Shown here in pieces: positions 53,635 through 61,929 of a DNA stretch of 64,000 bases (positions are counted from its first letter, which is position 1; each line of letters begins with the position of its first letter). The stretch comes from Nitrospirota bacterium (GTDB lineage: Bacteria > Nitrospirota > Thermodesulfovibrionia > Thermodesulfovibrionales > JdFR-85): assembly GCA_035873375.1 (NCBI GenBank), contig JAYWMQ010000007.1, positions 43,696-107,695 on the forward strand, written 5' to 3'. The notes under the pieces were generated by a model. That model made no database searches. It worked only from the letters and a program-made list of their open reading frames with translations, and was not told the DNA's origin. The translations under genes and the position numbers were made by a program.

Positions 53635-54444
53635 CTATTTAACCACCGATTGCACAGACTGAGTTAATCCTATTATTTGCATCTCTTTTTTGTCCACTTT
53701 CCATACACTAGCAAGATTAAGAATCTCTTCTTTATGCCTTTCCGGTAAGTTGGCACCTCTGCCTTTAATCCCTACGTTTAATCGTGTATTCTTGCTTTTC
53801 ATTTCCAATATAGCGGATTGAATCTGATTATGGTTTACATGTATGTCATAAAAGCTAAGAATTCGTGAAACGGTATCAATTTGGTTTGAAAACAATTCTT
53901 CATAAGAAGTCCAGAGCACATCCATTTCTTTTGACGCTTCTCGCCATGACATATAAAAATTGAAATACCAAGGCAACATTACACGTATCACATATAGCAG
54001 CTTTTCCTCCTTGCTCATACCAAAATATTCTTTATGGACGTAGCCTAATAGAATACGATGGTCTTCTCTTTCGATATGATTATGAAGTGATAATACAACA
54101 TCAAAGATGTTCCTTACTAATATTACAGGTTTAATATTGTACTTTTTCAAAAGCTTAACATTATTATTCGTACCTTTAACATGCTGCTGCGTTATTGAAT
54201 TTCTAAGACTTAAGTAACGTAATGGGGTTTCAAATATGTCCTGTTCGTTATGCCCACAAAACTGAACTGCCATCCTACTTTGAAATCCGGTAATCTCGGA
54301 TAGTAAAGTTGTTAAATAGGTAGAACCAGATTTAGGAAAACAGGCAATGAATACATTAGCACTCGAACTTGTCCGTGCTATCTTTTCAATAATCTTTATC
54401 AATGGTTTATTTTCGATAATACCTTTCAATATTCTTTTAAACAT
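53635..54444 (-). CDS. Sulfotransferase family protein
   Basis: A 269-residue PAPS-dependent sulfotransferase-like enzyme. The 5'-phosphosulfate loop is VFIACFPKSGSTYLTTLLSEITGF and the 3'-phosphate motif is KPVILVRNIFDVVLSLHNHI. VLWTSYEELFSNQIDTVSRILSFYDI and KGRGANLPERHKEEILNLA are the usual later regions. It is the second sulfotransferase in the locus, transcribed just before wzx, and has a more A/T-rich codon use than the first. A sulfated polysaccharide is the likely product. Confidence 0.85.
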   Translation of the reverse strand: MFKRILKGIIENKPLIKIIEKIARTSSSANVFIACFPKSGSTYLTTLLSEITGFQSRMAVQFCGHNEQDIFETPLRYLSLRNSITQQHVKGTNNNVKLLKKYNIKPVILVRNIFDVVLSLHNHIEREDHRILLGYVHKEYFGMSKEEKLLYVIRVMLPWYFNFYMSWREASKEMDVLWTSYEELFSNQIDTVSRILSFYDIHVNHNQIQSAILEMKSKNTRLNVGIKGRGANLPERHKEEILNLASVWKVDKKEMQIIGLTQSVQSVVK

Positions 54445-54547
54445 AGCTCACATCCTAAACTCTAATTCTATTTCTATGCACTGCTCCAAAACAAAAAAGA
54501 CATTGCAATTTTCGGTATTGAAAAATAAACTTAGATACGCCTCCCAT

Positions 54548-54715
54548 TTAAAGTTCTACACTGAGCAGAGCATTCATCATGGTGCTAAAGTAGATAATGC
54601 CGAGGACATCCTCACTTAATTGCTTGAAGATATATCTGACAGCAACAAACCCAATAATAAGGTGAAGTCCCTGACCGATTAGGTTGTAAATAATGTTTTT
54701 GGAGAGTCTGGACAT
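54548..54715 (-). pseudogene. Decayed copy of the 5' end of wzx
   Basis: The minus-strand reading starts MSRLSKNIIYNLIGQGLHLI and continues YIFKQLSEDVLGIIYFSTMMNALL, almost the same as residues 1-51 of the Wzx at 52104-53633, then stops. Just beyond, 54505-54546 matches wzx at about 52722-52763, so the copy also has a large internal deletion. The two are in direct orientation 1 kb apart, with the sulfotransferase gene between them. Confidence 0.85.
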
Positions 54716-55018
54716 GCTCTTAGCTGGTAGTTTTGGAAAAATTTGATTTCACATAGCCTTGCAATTATTAAATGTCTCATAATTGAATTGACATCAAAGA
54801 ACCACTACACATGGCCATAATATCATACTCACGGTCTTTCCCTCTTGAAGGGAAGGGCTGTTGTCTTGACTATTTTGAGACAATTAATACTTCCTCACAG
54901 ATGGTCAACCGCTTTGTTTTAAGAACAGATTAATTTTAACTTTTTCCTTGCCCCTGCATCTTCCTTGTTCCCTAACGACGACTCCTCTACCTCTTACTTA
55001 CCATCTACGAGCTACCAG
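54716..55018. other. Gene-free spacer
   Basis: About 300 bases, A/T-rich, between the decayed wzx copy and the cephalosporin-hydroxylase-like gene. It has a small palindrome (CCCTCTTGAAGGGAAGGG, near 54841) but no ORF, tRNA or clear promoter that I can support. Confidence 0.45.
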
Positions 55019-55771
55019 TTACTTCACACACCTTAAATATCCATCCGGCGCAACGGTAATAAGTAATTTATTTTCGATCTCCTTATCGATTTCAAATCTG
55101 TCCGTTGTTTTCAGGAACTCCCACACTGCTGTTTTTGGATTATTACCCTTACCCCAAGGTCTATCGGAAAAGAAATCTTCGGGAATGTCTTCAATTATGG
55201 TATCAAAAACAACAAGATAACTTCCCTTTGTTACCAATGGAGAATAGAGGTTCAATTCTTTGAGCACATGGTCGTGGGTATGCATGGAATCAAGGATAAC
55301 AATGATCTGTTTTTTGCCCTTTGCAAAATCATAAACCTGCTCGACAGTCCCCTTGTCAATTGAAGAACCCTCAATCATGGATATCTTCCGGAACATGGGA
55401 TGCGCCTCAATGGCCTTGCGATTGTGTGGGCGGACCTCAATATCTATGCCCAACACTTGCGCGTCTTCAGGTCCGCCACAGATCGCATTCAGTTCCAGCA
55501 TGGATGCATGGAAAATCAACGATCCACCATGGGCAATACCTGTTTCAATAATCAAATCCGGTTTGACTTCCCAGATGATCTCCTGCATGGCAATAATGTC
55601 TTGGGGATATTGAATAATCGGGCGACCGAGCCAGGAAAAATTATATGAATACTTTGGCCGTGTGCTGGTTTGCATAAATGTATCAGCAGCCTTTTGTAGG
55701 TCGCTGCCAGCATATGAACGCACTCGCTGCCGGCGTCCTTCAATGAAGAGTTGTATTGGATCGTTCGCCAT
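55019..55771 (-). CDS. CmcI/rhamnosyl O-methyltransferase family protein
   Basis: A 250-residue SAM-dependent O-methyltransferase of the cephalosporin hydroxylase (CmcI) family, members of which 2-O- or 3-O-methylate sugars. Motifs: YSYNFSWLGRPIIQYPQDIIAMQEIIWEVKPDLIIETGIAHGGSLIFHASML, VLGIDIEVRPHNRKAIEAHP, MIEGSSID, IIVILDSMHTHDHVLKELNLYSPLVTKGSYLVVFDT. The LIIETG motif is the SAM site. It is a good candidate for O-methylation of a rhamnose-like residue. It lies 20 bases after the next methyltransferase. Confidence 0.88.
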   Translation of the reverse strand: MANDPIQLFIEGRRQRVRSYAGSDLQKAADTFMQTSTRPKYSYNFSWLGRPIIQYPQDIIAMQEIIWEVKPDLIIETGIAHGGSLIFHASMLELNAICGGPEDAQVLGIDIEVRPHNRKAIEAHPMFRKISMIEGSSIDKGTVEQVYDFAKGKKQIIVILDSMHTHDHVLKELNLYSPLVTKGSYLVVFDTIIEDIPEDFFSDRPWGKGNNPKTAVWEFLKTTDRFEIDKEIENKLLITVAPDGYLRCVK

Positions 55772-55791
55772 TTTTAATTCTACCTCCGAAA

Positions 55792-56916
55792 TTAATTACA
55801 GAAAGTTGCCTTCAGATGTTTCGATTCGCCATTGTGTTTCAGACCGTTTTTTTGATCCACCGTGTGATATATGAACCTGGAGCCCGCCTGTAGACGGATT
55901 TCTTCGAGATAATTTGAGTTCATGACAAAAATCGAATCACCGGAACTCAAGCAAGGTAATCCGTTCTCCGGCGCCAGCACTGGAAGGCCAGTGGCGGGCA
56001 TGAACCTGCCCTGTTTCGCTGGGCTGATGTCGATAGCAAACTCCGGAACCACCGCACCTCGACGCAAAAGGTGCAGCACAAAAATGACACCCTTCGAAGC
56101 CGCTCCCCAAACAATATGCTTCTTGCTCTTTGAATATTGAATCTTGTCAATCGCAAGGTCAATACTTGAAAAGAAATCGTCGGGAAATGAGAAATCTCCT
56201 GCCCTTCCCTCAGAACTCAAGCCTATTGTCGTCAAGTCAGCCACCACATAAAGATATTGGCCGCCGAAACACCATCCTGATTCGATAATCCTCCCAAACA
56301 TCCTGGAGAAATCCGACAACCGAAAATAGTTGACGTGCTCATAAAAAATATCAAACCAAGCTCTGTGATCACATATCCAGTCAAGGCAAGGAACTTCTAT
56401 ATAAATCAAACCCTTCCCATCGTTAGCTGCAGCAATGGATTCGAGAAAACGCAATGGATTTGGAACATGCTCAAGAACATGACGAAGAATGATGGCTTCG
56501 CCAGTCATCCCGAGAGACGGAGAAAACGGCTCCTTGACAACATACGATTCTTCACCTTCATAGGCTGGATCCAATCCCACGGCCTTAAACCCCATCGACC
56601 GTAAGATTTCGAGAAAGGTCCCCTTACCACAACCCACTTCGAGTATGGATTTTTTGCCGAAATGCCGCTGAACAATGCGAGCGACTTCGTACATATGTTG
56701 TTGGAAGATACGGGAACAACCTTGTTCATTCTGATAATTCTGGTCATAGATCACCAGATCTGGGCTGAAGGCCGAATTATGGACGATGCCTGTTCCTTGA
56801 TCTTGTACAAGCAAAACATTACCTTTTGGGCAGTCCAAAGCTTCTTGAGCCGTACTATACACACGGTTCTGTTGTACGGGAAGATCGTCCACCTGCAAAA
56901 GGATGTTGTCACTCAT
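55792..56916 (-). CDS. SAM-dependent methyltransferase with C-terminal C-methyltransferase-like domain
   Basis: A 374-residue protein. The central methyltransferase domain has SILEVGCGKGTFLEILRSMGFKAVGLDPAYEG and ILRHVLEHVPNPLRFLESIA; a C-terminal Rossmann-like part has KHIVWGAASKGVIFVLHLLRRG and PAKQGRFMPATGLPVLAP, as in NDP-hexose C-methyltransferases. Unlike the neighbour at 57761-58984 it has no N-terminal zinc finger. Its GTG/ATG context overlaps the epimerase by four bases (ATGA). Substrate unknown, likely a nucleotide-sugar or sugar. Confidence 0.8.
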   Translation of the reverse strand: MSDNILLQVDDLPVQQNRVYSTAQEALDCPKGNVLLVQDQGTGIVHNSAFSPDLVIYDQNYQNEQGCSRIFQQHMYEVARIVQRHFGKKSILEVGCGKGTFLEILRSMGFKAVGLDPAYEGEESYVVKEPFSPSLGMTGEAIILRHVLEHVPNPLRFLESIAAANDGKGLIYIEVPCLDWICDHRAWFDIFYEHVNYFRLSDFSRMFGRIIESGWCFGGQYLYVVADLTTIGLSSEGRAGDFSFPDDFFSSIDLAIDKIQYSKSKKHIVWGAASKGVIFVLHLLRRGAVVPEFAIDISPAKQGRFMPATGLPVLAPENGLPCLSSGDSIFVMNSNYLEEIRLQAGSRFIYHTVDQKNGLKHNGESKHLKATFCN

Positions 56917-57761
56917 GCCCTTTCCAAGAGAGGTTTGAGTCTTGAGGCGTCGCCCCAGAAGGCCATCGGTTCATAATCAGGGTAAGGATAATAACCCAAA
57001 TTTAGCCTGATGCTTGATTGCCTTTCCTTGACTCTCGTTTCAACCAGTCTGCGAACGGAAATGGGCTTTCCGCTGCAACAGTTAATGATTCCATTGATGT
57101 CCGGGTTCTCTGCAAGAACAGCCAAACGTCCGGCAACTTCTTTCACGGGTAGATAGTCACGCAACTGCTCGCCACCAGACATATTGAAACTCTCATGGCC
57201 TTGATCAATGGCACAATCTAATTGCGCCAACAGGCTACCTGGATTTTGCCCCTCACCGTACATGTAGAACAGACGAACCCACTGTAAAGTATATGGATGA
57301 TGTTTTTGCAGTTCCTGAAGGAACCTGCGTAGAGTGTCTTTTGCTAATCCGTATGGGTTTTCCGGCAATGTCGGCAAATCCTCGGATAACGGTCCATTTT
57401 GCATCCCGTATTCAAAACAGGTTCCCGTAACCAGAACACGTTGGACCCCGGCCTCAACCATCTTCTTGATAAAACGGTAAGCTGCCAGCAGGTTCTGCTC
57501 AAAATGAAAAAGGTCCTTGTAGTTGGGCAACCCCGGCCAGGCGAGATAAACAAGAACATCCGGAACTCCCAAAGAAGTCTTTGGATCAAGCGATGGATCA
57601 TGTACATCCATTGAAACAAACTCGACCTGATCGAACCATGGCATTGACTTCCCTCGTTCCATATTTCTGGCCACTGCCAATACGCTATGTCCACGTGCCA
57701 TCAATTCAGGAACAAGGTGTCGGCCGACAAATCCTGTTGCTCCAGTAATAACGATTCTCAT
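56913..57761 (-). CDS. NAD(P)-dependent epimerase/dehydratase (SDR family)
   Basis: A 282-residue extended SDR. The Rossmann start RIVITGATGFVGRHLVPELMARGHSV carries GxxGxxG. VLVYLAWPGLPNYKDLFHFEQN and VLVTGTCFEYGMQ give the Ser-like/Tyr region; the catalytic YGLAK appears in LPENPYGLAKDTL. The acceptor part includes QWVRLFYMYGEGQNPGSLLAQLD. ATG 57761 overlaps the stop of the next gene by one base. It probably reduces or epimerises a C-methylated 4-keto sugar made by its neighbours. Confidence 0.85.
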   Translation of the reverse strand: MRIVITGATGFVGRHLVPELMARGHSVLAVARNMERGKSMPWFDQVEFVSMDVHDPSLDPKTSLGVPDVLVYLAWPGLPNYKDLFHFEQNLLAAYRFIKKMVEAGVQRVLVTGTCFEYGMQNGPLSEDLPTLPENPYGLAKDTLRRFLQELQKHHPYTLQWVRLFYMYGEGQNPGSLLAQLDCAIDQGHESFNMSGGEQLRDYLPVKEVAGRLAVLAENPDINGIINCCSGKPISVRRLVETRVKERQSSIRLNLGYYPYPDYEPMAFWGDASRLKPLLERA

Positions 57762-58984
57762 TATATTACTCTCAAACTCGGCACTGCCGTCACAAACTTC
57801 CCATCCCATTCACGGATGAAGGCATTCTCCTGCATTACCTCTTGGGCTATATTCCAGGGCAGGATGAGCAGGACATCCGGTTTCCGCTCTTTTAGTACTG
57901 GAGGATGCAGGATTGGAATATGGCTCCCGGGAAGAAACTTTCCCTGCTTAGAGAGTGCAGCATCGCAGACGTAGGGAAGCAGATCCTTCTTAACGCCTGC
58001 ATAATTGAGCAGGGTATTGCCCTTGGCAGCAGCGCCATAAGCGGCTACCTTTTTCCTCTTCTTTTTTTGATCAATCAAAAAACCAAGCAAATTATCCTTA
58101 ACCCTATCGGCCTTTGCCTGAAACCCCCTGTAGGTCAATAGGTTCTGCATCCCCTGGCTCTGTTCTTCAGCAAGCAAGGCCGAGACGGCCTCCTCACAGG
58201 GTCTTGTATCGTCTGCATGGCAGCCGTACACCCTCAGGCTGCCTCCGTGCGTGAGCAGCTCTTCTACATCAAATATCCGCAGCCCTGCGGCTGCAAATAT
58301 CCGGTCCACAGTGGAAAGGGACAGGTAGGAATAATGCTCGTGATAGACAGTATCAAATTGAACATCTTCAATGAGACGCATCAGATGGGGAAACTCCAGG
58401 GTGATCGTACCACCTGGTTTTAGGGCTGCTTTCAGTCCGGCTGTGAAGTCATTAATGTCCGGCACATGGGCATAGACATTGTTCCCGATTATAAGATCGG
58501 CCTGTTTTCCCTCATCAGCCAACTCCAGGGCAAGCTGTTTTCCGAAAAAACGGCGCAGAACCGGCACACCGATCTTCTCCGCAGCCTCAGCAGTGCTTGT
58601 GGTTGGCTCAATCCCCAGACAATGGATGTCTCGGGCAACAAAGTTCTTCAACAGGTATCCGTCATTCGAAGCAATCTCAATAACAAAACTCTCCTGTCCG
58701 AGAGACAGGCGTTCTGTAATCATTTCCACGTACCGTGTGGCATGATCACACCAAATCTGTGACACGGAGGAGAAATAGGCATAATCGCTGCTAAAAAGCT
58801 CATCGGCATGGACGTAATCCTCTGTCTGAACAAGCCAGCAGTGATCACAGACATAGAGCTTGAGCGGAAAGTAAAGTTCAGGTTTAGTCAAATCCTCCTC
58901 CTTCCGATAGGCATTGGATGGTGGAGCAAATCCCAGGTCCAGAAAAACGTGTTCCAGGGGAGTGCGACAGTGACGGCAATTCAT
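57761..58984 (-). CDS. NDP-hexose C-methyltransferase (TylCIII/EvaC-like)
   Basis: A 407-residue C-methyltransferase. The N-terminal zinc-binding domain has MNCRHCRTPLEHVFLDLGFAPPSNAYR and YVCDHCWLVQTED (four Cys). The SAM domain has FVIEIASNDGYLLKNFVARDIHCLGIEPTTS and DLIIGNNVYAHVPDINDFTAGLKAALKPGGTITLEFPHL; FDTVYHEHYSYLSLSTVDRIF is the catalytic HEH region. The C-terminal domain has KVAAYGAAAKGNTLLNYAG. Members methylate carbon 3 of 4-keto-deoxysugars, giving branched sugars. It overlaps the cupin epimerase by four bases. Confidence 0.92.
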   Translation of the reverse strand: MNCRHCRTPLEHVFLDLGFAPPSNAYRKEEDLTKPELYFPLKLYVCDHCWLVQTEDYVHADELFSSDYAYFSSVSQIWCDHATRYVEMITERLSLGQESFVIEIASNDGYLLKNFVARDIHCLGIEPTTSTAEAAEKIGVPVLRRFFGKQLALELADEGKQADLIIGNNVYAHVPDINDFTAGLKAALKPGGTITLEFPHLMRLIEDVQFDTVYHEHYSYLSLSTVDRIFAAAGLRIFDVEELLTHGGSLRVYGCHADDTRPCEEAVSALLAEEQSQGMQNLLTYRGFQAKADRVKDNLLGFLIDQKKKRKKVAAYGAAAKGNTLLNYAGVKKDLLPYVCDAALSKQGKFLPGSHIPILHPPVLKERKPDVLLILPWNIAQEVMQENAFIREWDGKFVTAVPSLRVI

Positions 58985-59595
58985 AAGGCAATACCCTCAA
59001 AATCCGACCGGAGAAAGGCATGACCACGATCCCGATCAGAGATATCTGTCACTGAAACCGGCCATAACACACTGATCCGGGGGTCGTTAACGTTGAGCGC
59101 TCCTTCGGCCTGGGCACAATATGGAGCTGAATGGAGATAGATCAATTCGCAGCCTTCGGTCAACGTCTGAAAACCATGGGCAAATCCTTCGGGGATCAGA
59201 AGACTTCTTTGATTCACAGCAGACAGGATTTCACCATGCCACTGCAAAAATGTGGGCGAACCTTTTCTGATATCCACGGCCACATCAAAGACCTCACCCT
59301 GGAGGCAACCAACAATCTTGGCTTCAGCATATGGGGGATACTGGAAGTGCAGACCACGGACAGCGCCCTTCTTGATGGTATAACTATGGTTGATCTGGGC
59401 AATACTCTTAGTAAATCCGGCATCCTTAAATTCCTCTGCGCAAAAAAAACGGCAGAAAAAACCCCTCTGGTCTTTGATGGGCCTACGTTCCACAACGTAG
59501 AGGCCCTCAAGAGGTGTAGGGTGGAAGTGAAAACGGTTATTTCTCTTTGCCCTATTCTCAAATTGCATACGACTGTTAGTCATCCGAAATCTCAA
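58981..59595 (-). CDS. dTDP-4-dehydrorhamnose 3,5-epimerase-like cupin enzyme
   Basis: A 204-residue RmlC/RfbC-like protein. It has FHFHPTPLEGLYVVERRPIKDQRGFFCRFFCAEEF, INHSYTIKKGAVRGLHFQYPP (the catalytic His of RmlC), EAKIVGCLQGEVFDVAVDIRKGSPTFLQWHGEIL and SLLIPEGFAHGFQTL. RmlC inverts carbons 3 and/or 5 of a 4-keto-6-deoxysugar. Coupled with the C-methyltransferase it prepares a branched deoxysugar. The other dTDP-rhamnose genes (rmlA, rmlB, rmlD) are not here, so the substrate may be CDP- rather than dTDP-linked. Confidence 0.9.
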   Translation of the reverse strand: MRFRMTNSRMQFENRAKRNNRFHFHPTPLEGLYVVERRPIKDQRGFFCRFFCAEEFKDAGFTKSIAQINHSYTIKKGAVRGLHFQYPPYAEAKIVGCLQGEVFDVAVDIRKGSPTFLQWHGEILSAVNQRSLLIPEGFAHGFQTLTEGCELIYLHSAPYCAQAEGALNVNDPRISVLWPVSVTDISDRDRGHAFLRSDFEGIAL

Positions 59596-59771
59596 GGAAG
59601 GTCACTTTCGACATTTTTGCATCCTAATGTCACACCTTATAGTGTATTATATAGTTTACGCTTATCTTTTACTGCGTAAAGTTGAGTATTTTCCAATTTA
59701 CCGGAAGTAGATATTCCTGAAATTTTCTGTATTCTCCTATATGCCAGCTTAATTCTTTAAAGAGAATTTTA

Positions 59772-60791
59772 CTATTTCCATCTGAGGTCTTTATCTATTT
59801 TCTCATTTTCCATTAATTCATTGATTTTCCTTACTCTAAAATACTTAGAAGTTTGTAAATCCTCCAAAGTTAATCCCAAGTCTTTAAATGTATTATAAAG
59901 CTCACCAATCCCTTTCCTTAAATTCCAGGATGGCTTAAAATTAATTTTACTTATCTTAGAGAAATCCACGCAATATGTCCTCTCATCTGAGCCTGTTTTA
60001 TTTAAAACCTCCACATGACAATCAGGGACTATTTCTGCAACCGTAGTTGCAATATCAATAACTTGGTAATTTTCTTCATTTATTCCCACATTAAAAGCCT
60101 GATTATGTATCTTTTCAAAAGGGGCTTCTAATACTGCAATGAAAGCTCTACAGAAATCCTCAACATGAATAATAGGCCTCCAAGGGGTCCCATCGCTTAA
60201 AACAGTCACTTTGCCTGTAAGATAAGCGCCTGCCACTAGATTATTTACTACTAAATCCAACCTCAAATTAGGAGACAAACCATATACAGTTGAATTACGC
60301 ATAAAAACAGGGTGGAAGTTATCATCAGCTAATTTCGACACTTCTTCTTCTACCATAGCTTTTGCTTTGGCATAAGCAGTGATCGGATTAAGTTTCCCTT
60401 CCTCTGTCAAAGGCTTATTATTCGATGCAATGCCATATAAACTACAGGAAGAAGCAAAAATAAACCTCTTTATTCCAATTTTTTTAGCTAACTTAGCTAA
60501 GTTAATGGATGCGACATAATTTATTTCAGGTGTAAGAGTCGGATTTATTTCTCCTAAGGGATCGTTGGACAATCCTGCTAAATGAATGATAGAAGTGATA
60601 CCTTTTAAATCTTGCTCATTAACATCTCTGATATCCTTTATTATTTGCTTTGTAGGTAAGTTTTCAGGAGGGAAAAAATCACATCCTTCAAAATACTTAG
60701 TATCTAAACCCTCAACCTCATATGAATGCTGTTTTAATAATTTTGTCATAACCGGGCCTATATATCCAGTATTTCCTGTAACTAAAATCAT
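59772..60791 (-). CDS. NAD-dependent epimerase/dehydratase (extended SDR)
   Basis: A 339-residue extended SDR: MILVTGNTGYIGPVMTKLLKQ, SIIHLAGLSNDPLGEINPTLT, FIFASSCSLYG, YAKAKAMVEEEVSKL (YxxxK with Tyr in AYAKAK), VFMRNSTVYGLSPNLRLDLVVNNL and DGTPWRPIIHVEDFCRAFIAVLE. The last segments are those of sugar-nucleotide 4-epimerases/dehydratases. ATG 60791 follows GGGAGG. It stands 13 bases after the FAD oxidoreductase and uses an A/T-rich codon set, like the next two genes. Confidence 0.88.
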   Translation of the reverse strand: MILVTGNTGYIGPVMTKLLKQHSYEVEGLDTKYFEGCDFFPPENLPTKQIIKDIRDVNEQDLKGITSIIHLAGLSNDPLGEINPTLTPEINYVASINLAKLAKKIGIKRFIFASSCSLYGIASNNKPLTEEGKLNPITAYAKAKAMVEEEVSKLADDNFHPVFMRNSTVYGLSPNLRLDLVVNNLVAGAYLTGKVTVLSDGTPWRPIIHVEDFCRAFIAVLEAPFEKIHNQAFNVGINEENYQVIDIATTVAEIVPDCHVEVLNKTGSDERTYCVDFSKISKINFKPSWNLRKGIGELYNTFKDLGLTLEDLQTSKYFRVRKINELMENEKIDKDLRWK

Positions 60792-60804
60792 TTTACCTCC
60801 CACA

Positions 60805-61920
60805 TTAAGTAAGTATTTTTTCAGTCAAGTCTCGTACATATTTTGCTATTGCTGGAGATGCTGTAAGTCCAGGAGATTCAATTCCTATCAAATTTATAAG
60901 TCCTGGTAATCCTTTATCTGTTTCCTCACTAATAATAAAATCCCTCGTTTCCTCGATAGTACCATACAATTTCGGACGAATTCCTGCCATATCAGGAACA
61001 AACGCTACTTTTTCAAGTCCGGATATGATCTTCGATGCATCCTCATAGAAAATATTCTTTTTATTACTATCAACATTATAATCAATTGTATCCACATACT
61101 CTGTATCAGGACCAAAACGAAGGCGACCTCCTAAATCCAATGTAGCATGAACACCCAAACCCATCAGTTCCTTCTGTGGCACTGGATAAATAAGCATTTT
61201 GACTGGTGATTTCTTTGCGTAAAAAAAGTATGAACCTTTACAGTACTTAAGTCTGTAGTCAGCATCGTCAATATCAATACCTGCTAATCCTGCAATATAA
61301 TCTGCTGAAAGTCCTGCACAATTTATTACTATCTGAGATTTAAAATAATAGTTTTCCTGTTTGATGCCAACTATAAACTCTTTATTTTGTTTATTTATCA
61401 ATATCACTTCGCTATCATAAGCAAAAAGAACTCCCCTATCTTTAGCCATATTGTAAAAATGTTTCATTAAAGAATGTGAATCAATGATACCTGTATTTGG
61501 AGAATAAATAGCTGCTACTGCGTTAGTATTTGGTTCGATTTTATTAACATCTTGTTTATCGAAAAGTTTAAGATCTTTTACATTATTATTCTTACCTTTT
61601 TCTAAAAATTCCTCAATTGTCTTTATTTCTGCCTGGTCTGTGGCAGTAATTAGCTTGCCCAACTTCTTGTAAGGTATGGAGTATCTTTCACAAAGTTTAT
61701 ATAAATCTTCAGCACCCTCTATACATAATCGTGCTTTTAATGAAGCTTCAGGATAATATATCCCGGCATGTATTACCTCGCTATTGCGACTACTTATTTC
61801 CTGTCCAAAGCTATTATGTTTTTCCAACACAACGATGTTATCATATTTTGCTGATAGTTCTGCTGCAATTGCCAAACCAATTACGCCAGCGCCAATAATT
61901 GTTATTTCAACTTTGTCCAT
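60805..61920 (-). CDS. FAD-dependent oxidoreductase (LhgO/DAO family)
   Basis: A 371-residue flavoprotein of the D-amino acid oxidase fold with the FAD motif ITIIGAGVIGLAIAAELSAKYDNIVVLEK and FGQEISSRNSEVIHAGIYYPEASLKARLCIEG, typical of L-2-hydroxyglutarate oxidase (LhgO). IVINCAGLSADYIAGLAG and VHATLDLGGRLRFGPDTEYVD are also as in LhgO. In central metabolism LhgO oxidises L-2-hydroxyglutarate, but homologues in O-antigen loci with RfbF probably oxidise a sugar derivative. The substrate is not known. It lies ten bases after RfbF. Confidence 0.85.
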   Translation of the reverse strand: MDKVEITIIGAGVIGLAIAAELSAKYDNIVVLEKHNSFGQEISSRNSEVIHAGIYYPEASLKARLCIEGAEDLYKLCERYSIPYKKLGKLITATDQAEIKTIEEFLEKGKNNNVKDLKLFDKQDVNKIEPNTNAVAAIYSPNTGIIDSHSLMKHFYNMAKDRGVLFAYDSEVILINKQNKEFIVGIKQENYYFKSQIVINCAGLSADYIAGLAGIDIDDADYRLKYCKGSYFFYAKKSPVKMLIYPVPQKELMGLGVHATLDLGGRLRFGPDTEYVDTIDYNVDSNKKNIFYEDASKIISGLEKVAFVPDMAGIRPKLYGTIEETRDFIISEETDKGLPGLINLIGIESPGLTASPAIAKYVRDLTEKILT

Positions 61921-61929
61921 TTTAAAAAT

